Shown here: in pieces, positions 37,501-47,400 of the stretch | Position numbering within the stretch: position 1 is the stretch's first letter | Layout: each line of letters begins with the position of its first letter | Assembly: GCF_018991925.1 (NCBI RefSeq) | Contig: NW_024753828.1 | Coordinates: forward strand, 5,794,339-5,858,338 | DNA: 64,000 nucleotides | Reading direction: 5' to 3' | DNA from: Homarus americanus | Taxonomy: Eukaryota; Arthropoda; Malacostraca; Decapoda; Nephropidae | Notes under the pieces: generated by a model | Seen by the model: the letters and a program-made list of their open reading frames with translations, nothing else | What the model was told of the DNA's origin: nothing | The model's database searches: none | Translations under genes and position numbers: made by a program

Positions 37501-40500
37501 AACTTGAGTGGCTATTTTGTCAGAAATTTACCATAGCTTGTTACACCTGCTGGTTTCATTAATGTTACAGATGCAGGTTCTAGCAACACATGTTAGAGTT
37601 GACACTACTAAACCCACACTACATCTTGCATTACATTCTTCACATGTTTTAGTCTCTTCCAGTGTTTTTATATATCAGTCTCCCTTACACTGACTTGCCT
37701 GTATGTGTTTCTCAGTATGTTGTGGTGTTTTACTCTTACTCACATGCTTAAAGTTTTCACAGGAGCATGATATGATACTGTGTCCATAAATAAGTACTGT
37801 AATATTACTTATTAGAAATTTAAATAGATACATTAAACAAAAACATCATTTATTCACTTGACACAATCTATTATGAGGAAAATAATAAGTATCTGAAGAT
37901 ATTCAGTTCTTATACCCACATAAAATGGAAATGTAGAAATATTGAAGAAATGTTCCTCATAACTAACATTTGCCTATCAGAAAAGCAGTTTGTACAAGTA
38001 GGTCTCCAATTTCACAGCATATAATAGAAGGATGGACCTCACCACAGATGAAAAGGCATAACCCCAACAGACCCTATTACAAAGAAAGTATGACTTAGCC
38101 AACTAAAATACACCTGACTTGATGACATCTTGGCATGCACTGAAGGTACCCTGGAAGTCATGGGTATGCTGTTCCTGCAGCTTGGAGAACTGCAAAATTT
38201 TGGATTGGCATGGTGTCACATCTATCCCTTTTTACCTGTCCAGGGTTTGTATTGTCTGCTACGAGGGGTTCAAAAAGTGTATTGCAACAAAAGTGGGAAC
38301 CCATTTACTGAACTAACAAAATATCAACAAAAGTGTTTCATTAATGACTCTAAAATGACAGTACAGAAACAGGGACTAATGCAAGTGCAGCTATAGTGAT
38401 TTCAGAAAGGTAGTTTTGTGTTTGAAAATTGTCCAGGGGGCACAACAAAATGTAGCCTTACCTAATCTAAAGTGAAATTTCTATATGATAACAGTGCACA
38501 AACACCATTATTGATCACATTCACATTACAGTACTTACAAACTCCTTAGTCATTCTATATGTGGGTAAAGCAGTCTCCTACAAATATGCATCTTGATAAG
38601 TACAGTTCATATATGTTAGAAAGCTTAATTTGTGCCCTGATTTTGAAATGCAAGACTTTCATAGATGTTCATGCAATATTTGTGGGTGTGCAGAGGAAAA
38701 ATTGGGTAGTTTTCCACTAACTGTCTTGGACACCATGCTGCATGGGAGCAGAAGCACAATCACTCACCTTTCCATCTATCCACAGTCCTTGTGCTCATAC
38801 TTAGTCACTGTGCTCTCTTGACCATCATCTAGAGCTATCACTAAAGTATTTATGAGCTGGATTAACTTATTTGGAGAATAGATTATGTTATTTATTATTG
38901 AAGGTAAATATGTTTCTACCTCTAATAGTGAAAATATCATTATATGAAAAGCTATATTGTGGGTGGGACCATGCATGTGCCTGGCCAGTGCACCATACCT
39001 CCTAATCACTTTGACTGCCATGTGCCTCCACTGCCATTTATCATTACTGTACTTCTAAAGTATTCATGTGTTGATTATACTTGTTTGGAGAATAAGTTAT
39101 GTAACTTATCTTGAAGGTTAATGTTCACATATCTTTAAAAGTATATATTTTATTTTTGTGTAAAATAATAATACTGTATCGTATGTAAGAATTTAATTAC
39201 CTGTACACTGTTTTATGATTTTGTTGCATTACTTTATTTTGCATTAAACCCCAGGTATTGCAGGAGACCACTTTGCATCTGGTACTTCAAAAGAGGATTG
39301 GATGGCTAACATTGATATACTGGTGTGTTTATTAGGTATGGTGCACTGGGTGGCTGGTACAACTTCAATGATGAGAGGGTCACCAACACCACCTTCTCCA
39401 CCATCACCAACCTTACTCGGACGTTCAGCCGTGACACCGCATATCAACTCTTTTACAAAAAGGTATGTACCATAGGTTGATATATGAATAAGTTCACTCT
39501 TTTTGTGTCTCACAGTTATGTTAAAATATGATTATTAACCCCTACCCCTCGGGCTAGGGTGCCGCTGGTCGTATCCCCCACGTGGGGTAAAGTGAGATAA
39601 ATCGACTTTTCCAAAGATAATTGTTTAAATTTTTAAATGATAAAACAATAAAAAAGAAGTAAGAAAAACTATATATTGACCCTCTAGAAACTTCCCTGGG
39701 ACCACGGTGGCGAGGGAGATGAGGGGAGTGTTGTTTTGACGGCTAGCTCTCGTGGTCACTATGCACTTAGCGGCCATTTTCTGCTTGCCTTTGTGTCCGG
39801 GACTTTGTTGTGGTCATTGCCATGTTCTTGTTGGTATGCATGTGACAGAGGCATAGATTCATCATTTTTTCCTTCATTTCTACATAATTGAAGCAATCAG
39901 ATATAAATTTCTGACTCTTATTTGGTGGTCAGTTAGCCATACTTTTAGATCACTATGCAGCAGCACCCTCATATGACATATTATCTGTGTACAGTATACT
40001 GTATACCGAAAATTATGAGTTGCAAAATAACCATAACATAAAATATAGCTCATAGATGGGGAATGGTTGGCAGTATCTGCTCTTGGCCAGAGAATTACAT
40101 TTGGCTCTCATTTCAAATAATTGGTTCCAGAACAGAGTCAGTTTTTGGAGCTTTCTGGATACCGGGACGCTGGATAAATGGTCCCCTACCTGTAGTTAGT
40201 TTGAAGGGGAGTTTAGATCCCTGAACCCACCATGAAACTAGAGTAAGTGATGAATGATGGCATTAGATTTTGTAAATCATTTTTTTTTTTATAGATTTTT
40301 ATTTTTATGTTTTAGCTAAGTGATCGGCTGACCCCGGATGTACCCCTGATGGAAGACTTCAAATCCATCCGTCTGGACTTGAGAGAAGCTGTCGAGAATG
40401 ATAACCTTCAGTATCGCAGTGACCAGGATCGTGAGGCACAACGTCGGAGGTACCAGGTGTCAGGTGGAGCCCACTTCACTCATGACTCTGATCATGATGA

Positions 40501-40576
40501 TACGCCTCCACCCGGTGGCTGTGGAGTAGGGCCAGGTGGAGGTGGATTTAACACTCCTTCTAGAGTTGTGTTTTAA
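23658..40576 (+). CDS. USP35/38: Ubiquitin carboxyl-terminal hydrolase of the USP35/USP38 family (coding 23663-40576)
   Basis: Cysteine protease that removes ubiquitin. Coding exons: 23663-24040, 24609-24791, 25771-25885, 26225-26496, 28892-28993, 30378-30536, 31077-31309, 33456-33641, 34132-36699, 39336-39462, 40316-40576. They total 4584 nt with compatible phases (1527 aa). The first ~450 residues are an alpha-helical region, with FQHSPIAFHK and HPDTYQSLMD matching the vertebrate paralogues. The Cys box (NLGNTCYMNS) has the nucleophile at Cys467. SRPPWFSPGMQQDCSEYL follows, then two CX2C pairs (CLQC, CERC), the His box (SSEGGHYYCYARN, His1379), WYNFNDERV with the third catalytic residue near 1410-1411, and the diagnostic C-terminus GGGGFNTPSRVVF. 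Vertebrate USP35/38 are ~1020-1040 aa; the excess is two inserts in exon 9. It looks co-orthologous to both paralogues. The start is ATG 23663, giving MDKI as in the vertebrate proteins. Confidence 0.96.
24609..24791 (+). CDS. USP35/38: USP35/38 coding exon 2
   Basis: 61 residues, starting VLEGVLQNKLRESGGSSAFV and ending FPTPTKTE, in the N-terminal helical region. Acceptor tttgtgtag, donor GTATGT, phase 0 at both ends. Confidence 0.88.
25338..25420. repeat. Near-perfect hairpin, 38-bp arms
   Basis: Left arm 25338-25375, right arm 25383-25420, 7-base loop TAAAGTT. By hand alignment 37 of 38 positions pair. It lies in the intron between exons 2 and 3. A decayed relative of the right arm sits at about 28497-28540. 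Confidence 0.85.
25440..25712. mobile_element. Tigger-like repeat fragment A with GT/CA hairpin
   Basis: Shares the block GAGAGGATTTTCCCATTATT, a TGTGTTTTGTGTGTGTGTCT and (CA)n stretch, and an end reading CAGCATGACCTTAAAATTGG in reverse complement, with 28570-28818 and, inverted, with 63326-63510. Confidence 0.55.
25771..25885 (+). CDS. USP35/38: USP35/38 coding exon 3
   Basis: Encodes VLGHMKSVGCLVNTLWNGLR and LEDILYSLHAMYAIISNT, with one leftover base at the GTGAGT donor. The pattern parallels LLQNIW...LLPSLQEVFASISST in the vertebrate protein. Confidence 0.88.
26133..26215 (-). mobile_element. tRNA-derived SINE head
   Basis: On the minus strand, TGGCCAAGTGGTT (A-box-like, 26188-26200) and GGTTCACACCC (B-box-like, 26146-26156) are 32 bp apart as in a tRNA. 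Acceptor-stem pairing is poor, so it is a relic rather than a tRNA gene. Confidence 0.5.
26225..26496 (+). CDS. USP35/38: USP35/38 coding exon 4
   Basis: Completes the split Asp codon (DGGSEVCPAMAHL) and continues through LTRLTAWLVAWPTAYTTLGL to DRVPK. It aligns with the MIDWLSWPLAQHVDTWVIALL region of USP38. Acceptor caacag, donor GTAAGA, phase 0 exit. A SINE head ends about 10 bp upstream. Confidence 0.88.
27234..27959. mobile_element. Tigger/pogo-like MITE
   Basis: TIRs CAGTTGTACCCCGCTTAACG and CAGCTGTACCCCGCTTAACG, flanked by TA at 27232-27233 and 27960-27961. Internal copies of the GCGTTAAGTGAA motif lie near both ends. It is closely related to 42814-43435. No transposase is present. 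Confidence 0.85.
28570..28818. mobile_element. Tigger-like repeat fragment B
   Basis: The end reads, in reverse complement, TTCAAATTCGTGGGGTTAGG, as in the terminal repeat at 63326. The interior carries the GTGTGTGTGTCT...CACACACA self-complementary segment and GGGCAAACACA. Confidence 0.55.
28892..28993 (+). CDS. USP35/38: USP35/38 coding exon 5
   Basis: 34 residues ending STLLLSFQHSPIAFHK, nearly identical to LLSFQHSPEAFH of human USP38. Acceptor ttttcag, donor GTAAGT, phase 0. Confidence 0.93.
29820..29915 (+). pseudogene. Possible Tigger transposase N-terminal relic
   Basis: One frame reads ASVSAGNVLKVSRKSLTLDA. KxxRKSLTLD is the usual entry to the Tigger DNA-binding domain, but nothing recognisable follows. 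Confidence 0.3.
30378..30536 (+). CDS. USP35/38: USP35/38 coding exon 6
   Basis: 53 residues from SIPSVIEVFGRL to HPDTYQSLMDILL. The acceptor ccattcctcag at 30377 was chosen over an upstream AG because it keeps phase 0 and continues FHK into SIPSVIEVF, matching FHLIVPHVV. Donor GTATGT. Confidence 0.87.
31077..31309 (+). CDS. USP35/38: USP35/38 coding exon 7, catalytic Cys box
   Basis: Starts KYQSPSEEDIQGLIQEHQW (human PSEEKIKLILNQSAW) and reaches VGLRNLGNTCYMNSVIQALF with the nucleophilic Cys codon at 31266-31268. It ends with a split codon (AG) at the GTTGGT donor. Confidence 0.95.
31617..33064. mobile_element. TIR element (Tigger-like) hosting a second TIR element
   Basis: Termini CAGGTATCCCTCAAGATACA and, from the right, CAGGTATCACTTGAGATACA, both next to TA (31615-31616, 33065-33066). 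It lies in the intron between exons 7 and 8. The interior carries two diverged copies of a block with GTGTGCATGTAAC and GAAGAAAATTATGTTTAT (~32540-32680 and ~32790-32900). Confidence 0.75.
31859..32148. mobile_element. 290-bp MITE nested in the larger TIR element
   Basis: TIRs CAGCTACTCCTCGACTTACG and CAGCCACTCCTCGACTTACG, flanked by TA on both sides (31857-31858, 32149-32150). Only one mismatch in the first 20 bp suggests recent insertion. Confidence 0.85.
33456..33641 (+). CDS. USP35/38: USP35/38 coding exon 8
   Basis: The correct frame is SFRHGILHAVPRSNQQLLVQ, then LQQLFSLLCFTHRTYVPP, SRPPWFSPGMQQDCSEYL. The longer open frame here (ATG at 33464) is a shadow. The acceptor ccaacag at 33455 rather than ttcag at 33445 is required by phase. 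Confidence 0.92.
34132..36699 (+). CDS. USP35/38: USP35/38 large exon 9 with two inserts
   Basis: A 2568-nt exon of 855 full codons. It begins HLMITLHEEERAG (vertebrate LLDRLHEEEK). After ~295 acidic, low-conservation residues the core resumes at VHKVFGGKLATCIKCLQC and runs through YECERCGGKQDAERS and LILTQLRFYYD to ELLLPIRYS. A second insert of ~370 residues follows, including a CSSSQ-type repeat tract (35831 to ~36290). The core then resumes at YALYGVVVHSGFSSEGGHYY. The donor is GTGTGT at 36700, phase 2. Both inserts have an open frame throughout, so they are coding. Confidence 0.93.
35831..36290 (+). repeat. Ser/Cys/Gln-rich coding repeat tract
   Basis: Degenerate repeats of 5-6 codons with core C-S-S-S-Q (AGCTGCAGTAGTTCTCAAGT-like) encode about residues 1110-1262 of the deubiquitinase. 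The spread of AGC/AGT/TCA serine codons with frame kept suggests repeat expansion followed by selection on the protein. Confidence 0.85.
36979..37410. repeat. Degenerate CCTAA-rich block with a 45-bp tandem unit
   Basis: About 430 bp of CCTAA/CCCAA/CCTAC-like pentamers on the + strand. Inside, a 45-bp unit (AACCCAGCCTACCCTAACTC and onward) is repeated three times from 37000 to 37134. CCTAA is the complement of the arthropod telomere repeat TTAGG. It lies in the intron between exons 9 and 10. Confidence 0.8.
39336..39462 (+). CDS. USP35/38: USP35/38 coding exon 10
   Basis: Completes a split Arg and encodes YGALGGWYNFNDERVTNTTF, then RDTAYQLFYKK. It aligns with WFLFNDSRVTF and KDTAYVLLYKK of USP38 and supplies the third catalytic position. 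Acceptor ttattag, donor GTATGT. Confidence 0.93.
39535..39810 (-). mobile_element. piggyBac-like element, copy B, partial and inverted
   Basis: Begins at TTAA (39535-39538) with CCCCTACCCCTCGGGCTAGG. In reverse complement it matches the right part of 9226-10000: CAGCGGCACCCTA, GGTCAATATATAGTTTTTCT, CTAGAGGGTCA, CCGTCA, CTAAGTGC. Similarity fades after ~39810 and no second TTAA end was found. Confidence 0.7.
40316..40576 (+). CDS. USP35/38: USP35/38 terminal exon
   Basis: 86 residues and a TAA stop. The end, DDTPPPGGCGVG then GGGGFNTPSRVVF, is the family's signature C-terminus (human GGGGFNTVGRLVF). Acceptor gttttag at 40315. Confidence 0.95.
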   Translation, partial: LSDRLTPDVPLMEDFKSIRLDLREAVENDNLQYRSDQDREAQRRRYQVSGGAHFTHDSDHDDTPPPGGCGVGPGGGGFNTPSRVVF

Positions 40577-42813
40577 GTACTTTCATGTACAGGAGGACAG
40601 AACAAAAAACCTTGATAACCAATTGTGTTCAGATTGGCAGGGTTATCTGTGAAGGTGTGAAGTGGGGTGCCCTGGGCTGCTAGTTAAGTGGCACATATAT
40701 TAAGTCCCATTTGTTTTAGAATAGGGCTTGTGTAATGGAAAAGCAACCCCAGCATCTGGGAGCTTAGGATGATGTATTGAATTAGCACTTTACAGAATGG
40801 AGAAGCTGACAGTGTTAAAAGGTGCAGTATGGCACGATAATGGTATGATAGCATCACTATGCCAACACACAGCACACCAAATTTAGAAGAGCTGCTGGTC
40901 ATCAGTTACTTCTTATTAATCTACATAGAATTAGTGAATTAGCATTTCTTAAATGTGGCAGCCCTGTTTTATAACAATTTGCTTCTCATGTTTCAAATTA
41001 AACCTCAGTTGTTGTAGTTGCAAGAAACTACTATCTCTTGATTGAGGCAGTGTGATCATGGGTTATTTAATGATGATAGTGAGGAAGTATCATTATTGTT
41101 TCTACGAGGAAAGAGGTTTCATTTTTACTACTTATGTACTTATTATTTATTTAGAATCATCATTTTATGAATATACATTTATTTGGATCCAAATTATCTG
41201 CAAGTGAATACATTAAACCTACCTTGAACATTAGGGTGTGAAGTTCACTTGTACTTTTCAAACAGTTGCAATATGGCTTGTGTTAGGTAGATTTATAGTT
41301 GTTGGTCGTGTGAGTTGTTACTCTTTATAATATGACCTGAAATGCAAAGCACCTTTGTTGACCTCACAAACGAGAAGGGTCTCAGATCTGCACAGTCAAG
41401 TTACACTTGGTAACGATCATATCTGCACTTTATATAAATATATTTTATAATTTCAAGATAATATTAGGAGATTCATTACTTATAGGATATTGTTATTGTT
41501 GTGTTGTGTACAGTATGACACGTGTTATCTCTCTCAGCTGGTGATGACTTATTAGTGATGTGACCTTTATGTATTCCTCTTGTAATATTCTTTGACAAAG
41601 TTTTTTATTTTTATATTTTTTTTAGGTTTTCTCCAAGGAATTTGATCAGACTGTCGAAGAGTCTTCCTCTGTGTGTAATCCTGTCTTGTCAAGTCATGTT
41701 TTCTCATGTATTTTCTGAACATTTTATTTTTTATATTTTATCTTTAGTATTACCTTATACAGTACTCATAATCATCCAAAATTACATTAGCAATTATTAG
41801 TTATGTATAAGTAGTTGGTTTTGGAAGGTCTAGTCAACCAAAAGAGATTACAATTACAGTACTTCATATTCACCTTTATATATGATGCTCATGGATAACC
41901 ACTAAAGTTTAACAGGTGCTCAAGGATATTGTTGCTGAGATTGTTGAAAGTTTTGAGTTCTCCTTCAAATGCTTATGGTGTTACACTCGAGGTTCATAGG
42001 TGGTACTGTATATACGGTATATGTGTGTGTGTGCATGCATGTGCATATGTGTGTGTGTGGATGCATGTGCACACACTACCCTTGACCTCTAAAATGACCC
42101 CTCAAAAGATTTTGCTTGTATTATCCACAGAGAAAAATGGGTAAAAGTTTTCAGTAAATGTATAAGTCATATAACAAGGGCTTGTGTCTTATGTTACCAA
42201 CAAGTCACACAAGTTTAAGGGAGCACTACAGTATGATCTGGTATTGCTGGTGTAGTAAGAAGAAATATACAGTACAGTACATCCAAATTTTTATGAAAAG
42301 AATAAGAGCTGCTTGCAGTAGCCACTCTTCTTGAAGTTCTTGATAATTCTGGTAATTTCTTAATATTTCTATAATATGTTGCATATACAGTACAGTAGTT
42401 CACTTTGAGTAATTATAGATGGGTGTATACATATAAATGGAACTTTTTTTTTTAATGGGCCTGATATCAGTGTACATGATGGTTGACTTACTTTTTGTAA
42501 TTTTTGAGCAAGGAAAGTTTGATCTGTATATTCAAGCATACTGTTTACTGTACAATTATTATATTTATATTTTCTCTTATGTTCCAGTGTATTCTATGGT
42601 AGATAACATCGGGTTTATGTGACAAGAGGAAAAAGTAAAGACTATTCAGGAAAAAAAGGTTATGATGTATGTACACTATACTGTACTTATGTTTAGGGAA
42701 CATACATTTTATTTACATTATTTCAGATACAGAAACTTGTAGAGCATTAAGCATTCGTGCTATGAATTAAATTTTATTGTTAGTTGAAGGAAAGGATAAA
42801 AATTTTGCCATTA

Positions 42814-43435
42814 CAGTGTAACCCCGCTTTACGCGGTCAATTGAACCCACGGAGGCCCGCATAAAGCGGGAAACGCGTAAAGTGAACAACAGAACATATG
42901 AGATCAATTGAAATAGAGACTGGGCTGACCCCCAAACTCCACTTTTTCAGACACAATATCTACGTTGTAGTAAAAATAACATCTTAATTTTATGATGGTA
43001 TGCACACACAATTAATAATTAAAAGAAATAATAATATTAGGTTTTTTAACACTTACATTAGTAGAAAAGATGGCTGGGCACACGGGGATGGAGGGTTGGT
43101 TCCGAGGCAGAGGGCAGCTTATTGGCCCTCACCTGTATCAATTGTATCACTATCCACCACAGAGGCTTGCAGGGCCTCTTTGTCAAACCCCTCAAAGTCC
43201 ATATAAGTCCATATCCTCACTATCACTATCACTGACTTGGGCCGGCTGTGGTGGGTGGCGGGTGAAGAACTCGGTAATGTTTTGATGACTGGGCGACCTT
43301 GTGCGCACCCTGCCCGTGCCGCTTCCCGCGTATATGAGTAGATGCACCGCGTAAAGTGGGAATTCCGGTTCTGGCGGGGTACCGCGTAAATGTAGAAACT
43401 CGTAAAACTGAAACGCATAAAGCGGGGTATTACTG
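42814..43435 (-). mobile_element. Tigger-like element with transposase C-terminal fragment
   Basis: TIRs CAGTGTAACCCCGCTTTACG and, from the right, CAGTAATACCCCGCTTTATG, flanked by TA. The outer ~200 bp match 27234-27959. On the minus strand at ~43120-43290 a frame reads NITEFFTRHPPQPAQVSDSD, then SEDMD, like the acidic C-terminus of a Tigger transposase. The middle of the gene is missing. Confidence 0.75.
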
Positions 43436-46400
43436 TACATGAAAAACCTAATATTAACTTGTAAATGATCGAACTCTTGTGACAACTTAATATTGCTGTG
43501 AAGTATATCAGAAGGTCTTTCTTTGACAAAGGTTGTGAAAATATAATGATATGGACATTTCAAGGGCTACTATGTCACAGTATTGTTTTTGGAGCCAACA
43601 TGTACAGGAGATGTTAACATTATAATATGTCAGTAAAATAGAAAATCTCCTAATGCCATGACAACTATGAATTTTTAAGTTTATCTATAATTAATGTACA
43701 AAAAATCCCCTGGGTTGTGTTATACAGTATACATATTCTCAACCCAGGTGATCTTTGTTTAGGAGGGTCATCTGAAAGACTGCCAGTTACCTTGATACTG
43801 TATTAGTGTTTTTTGGCACCATAGACACAACATCAATACCTCATGAACATAAATAGTCTCCAAAAACAGAATTGTGCCAACTTAACCCCTGACATGACTT
43901 CTTCATGGGACAAGTTGGGTTCATCTTTTATGCAGCTTTTCTGTGATAATAATGTGTCCTCAGTCCTCTGCAGTTTTTAGTCACTTCATAACCTCAATTT
44001 ATTTAGATGTAAAAATAGTTTTTCAGGCTTTGAAGTACTGTACTAAAAAAAATACATTTATTTGAATATTGTTTTTGTGCTTAATTTAATCTTTTGTGCA
44101 AGATATTCTCAGGCCTAAGTGATATATATAAATATATATATTTAGATTTTAAATAATTTTAGTGATGAATAAGATATTGTTTTACTTTTACTACTGTACT
44201 TTGATTTTATTATGCAGAGCACTTACCTCCCACACATTTCTTCCCTGAGCACAGGCAGAAAGATAGTGAGAGTGTCATGGATCACTCTCCACAATGTCCC
44301 CTTCTAAGGTCATGGAGAGCCCATCCAGCTGTTACAAGCTCTTGCCTTGCTTTAATGATAAACCACTGACTTCACACTGATTGCAGCATGGTATTGAAAA
44401 TCACAATTATTAAAATTTCATTCTTCTGACCCAAAACTTAATTATAAATGAGTGCCTGTTGCCCTGAGAGGTTCTATTACCTTCATAGTCAGGTGGATGG
44501 TACAGTGGCATTTCCTTAGTAGCTCCACACATTATGCCATGAAGTTTGAAAGCATCCTACTAACAAAAAATTAGCACACTCATCCTCATGGAATTGTAAA
44601 TATTATCTTGGACTTTGGTGATTAATGGTGCAAATATTAAGTACAGTATGGTAACTAATTTGTTCATTGCGACCACATTTTGTAGTAGTGTACAGTAGTT
44701 TAGTGTAGTGAGGGGCAAAGTGAAGCCAGAGAGAGAGAATGGAATGAAGTATACAAGATAGTTTTGTGGATTGGCCAATAGTTTTCTCAGTGCTGTAGAT
44801 CCATCTTTTATTGAAAATTCTTGATAGCTGTTTTGGTCATACAATTTGTCATTTTCCCTCGCCCACATGTACACTGAACTTGCTCAGAATATTTCTTATC
44901 TACGTATTTAATCTTTTCCTGTACATTTAGTTCATGATTCAAGGCTTATGCTTCGTCTTTGGTGTCTCCCTGACTACAGTAATTTGTTAGAATTATTTTA
45001 CACATTATTCTTATCTTGCTTTATACAGTTAATCTTTGGTCTTCACTTTATATACCGTATACTCCCTTTGAACTTAAGCTCATGTATTGTGCCTATCCTG
45101 CCCTATCCCTTCTTTACATGTTCACTGTTCTCTCACATATTCCTGCCACTTCATTAGTTTCTCATTTTACTTGTGCAAATAGTGTATGTCATGAATGTGT
45201 GGTATTTGGATACATATTATTGCATCTCTTATATTACATGACCTAGTCCAGTTTGAAGTGGATACAATGTCCTCAAATGCCAATAAATGACTAGTGCAAC
45301 TCTCTACCAGTTGAAAACCCAATGATAGTGACTGCAATACATGTTAAAGAACTCTGTATGTAGATATTTGAAATAATGTTTTACATTGAATAAAAATGAA
45401 TATTAAAAAGATGCAGATTGTTAGAATAAGGTGCTATGGGTTAGGTTAAGGTAGGTTGATAACTTATGGGCCACTTTGGTGAGGAGATAATATCAGTAGG
45501 TTAGGTTACCATTAGACAGGATTATCACAACTCCCTCAGATTTAATCAGTCATGGTGCACCATACAAAACATGTGTATAAGTATTTCCTGATAAGATGTG
45601 TGCAGCATTATTATTTTTTCCAGACTTTACATTTGCACATTTTTCTCCAGTATATTTGACTATCATTGACTTTCATGCTGCAGGTATTTTGATATTCCAC
45701 TTCTGTGCAATAATAAAAAAAAAGATGATTGAGACTTTTTACAACAGTTCATAGCAGATTGATTAATGCTAAAATGTTCATACTGTTGTCCATGGTAGAG
45801 AAGTCATTACTTGTAGGGTACTTTATGCTGCTGGTCCGCTCTTTGCCACTTGGCGAGAATGAATTGTATGGGAGACTGAGACAGAACTGTGACTCATGAA
45901 TGTCCCTTTCACTCATCACTCAAGCTTCTTGAGGGTTGAATCATTGAAGCTGTGCAAGTGTTTAAAAGAAAAATATTTTAATCATGTTGATTTTTTATGA
46001 ATCATTGTAATACTGTAAATTGATAATTTAGATAGAAGAACAATTTATGCACATAAACCTCCAAAGACAGTTATTACTTATCCCTAGATGACTCTAACTA
46101 ACTCTAGAAAGATCAGGCTTTATCTACTGTGGGCTTCTGGGGAATCAAGATAGTGGAGATAAGTGCTCTATCTATGTGCTGTAACAGTATGTGTCCCAAC
46201 ATGACTAGTCTTACAATTATAGGTGGATTCATTTACAATATTTTAAGCACATCATCACAAACAATGATGTGCTTTTATGAGTCTAAGGTCAAGGTTAGAA
46301 TTTTGGCCAAACTAGCCAAGGGGTTTACTGTGTTCATAATACATAAATAAATTTTTTAGATATAGTAAGAGTGGTTATTTGTCATCTCAACATCTAGTAG

Positions 46401-46879
46401 AGTAGGGTGGTGGTGTGTATCTCGGAACTTGATTTGTCTTGCCAAACGAATATATACTGTAATGTATTAACATACAATTACTGTACCGGTAATAGTTCCA
46501 AAACTTTTTTTTAAAATACTATCATAATGTAAAGAAACTAGAAAGAACTAAAACTTAAAGCTAATTTATTTTGTAATATTCAATTTGATTTTGTCAGTTT
46601 CATTTAGCAACTCTTCTCATGGAAAGATAATGTAGATACATACATAATTGATTTTGAATTTAGTGGATGAAAGATAATTGCAACACTTGATTATTTATGT
46701 AGGGCTGAATAGGGAGGGTTAACTCACAGCTATAATGTGGTCCCCCTCAGTAATCAATTATGAGCCAATCTGCATCATCAACCACATGGACCTGCCATCA
46801 AATATCTCAGACAGGGAAATAGGATGGATATATCTCCCCTTAGTAACCCCTGCCACCACAACGCCCAGCATGAGGGATA

Positions 46880-47400
46880 AAGATATGCCCTTCGTCCGTC
46901 CGTCCGTCCATGCAGAAAACTTGTGCACCTAACTACAACTAACAGATTTCAGCAGAATATTGTATTTTGGAATTTTAACATAGTGTTTATTAATTAAAGA
47001 TGTGTATATTGTATTAACTTGAAGTTTGGTCAATTTATACCAAGTTATGGTCCTTTACATATTTAAACTCGCTAATACAATATATGCAAAGTTTGTGCAC
47101 TTAACTAGTCTTTCACTTTTCAACAGAGTTTAAATATAATTAAACTTTGTACACATGATAGTCGAACTGAAGATGCACATATTGTATAATCTTTAGTTTG
47201 TCACCTTTTCCCAAAGTTACAATCTCTTACAGAGTTAAGCTCATACAATTACATAATCTTTTTGTGCTTAACATGTTGTAGAACTTTGAGCAAAATTTAA
47301 TGAAACTTTGCATACATGACAGTCACCAACTGAAGCTGTACACATTGTATAGTATTGATGCTGTGTTCATTTTTTCTACTTAGAGTGTATATAACCTTTT
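46880..47400. repeat. Decayed ~165-170-bp tandem array beside a (GTCC)n tract
   Basis: After TTCGTCCGTCCGTCCGTCCA (46891-46910), a unit containing a 'CTTTGYAYACATGAYAGTC' block and an 'AACTGAAGMTGYACAYATTG' block recurs at about 47000, 47170 and 47335 with moderate divergence. Confidence 0.6.

Noticed and set aside
43000..43285. + strand ORFs with RGQLIGPHLYQL-like sequence
   Set aside because: They lie in the Tigger remnant, where the minus strand carries the transposase-like end.
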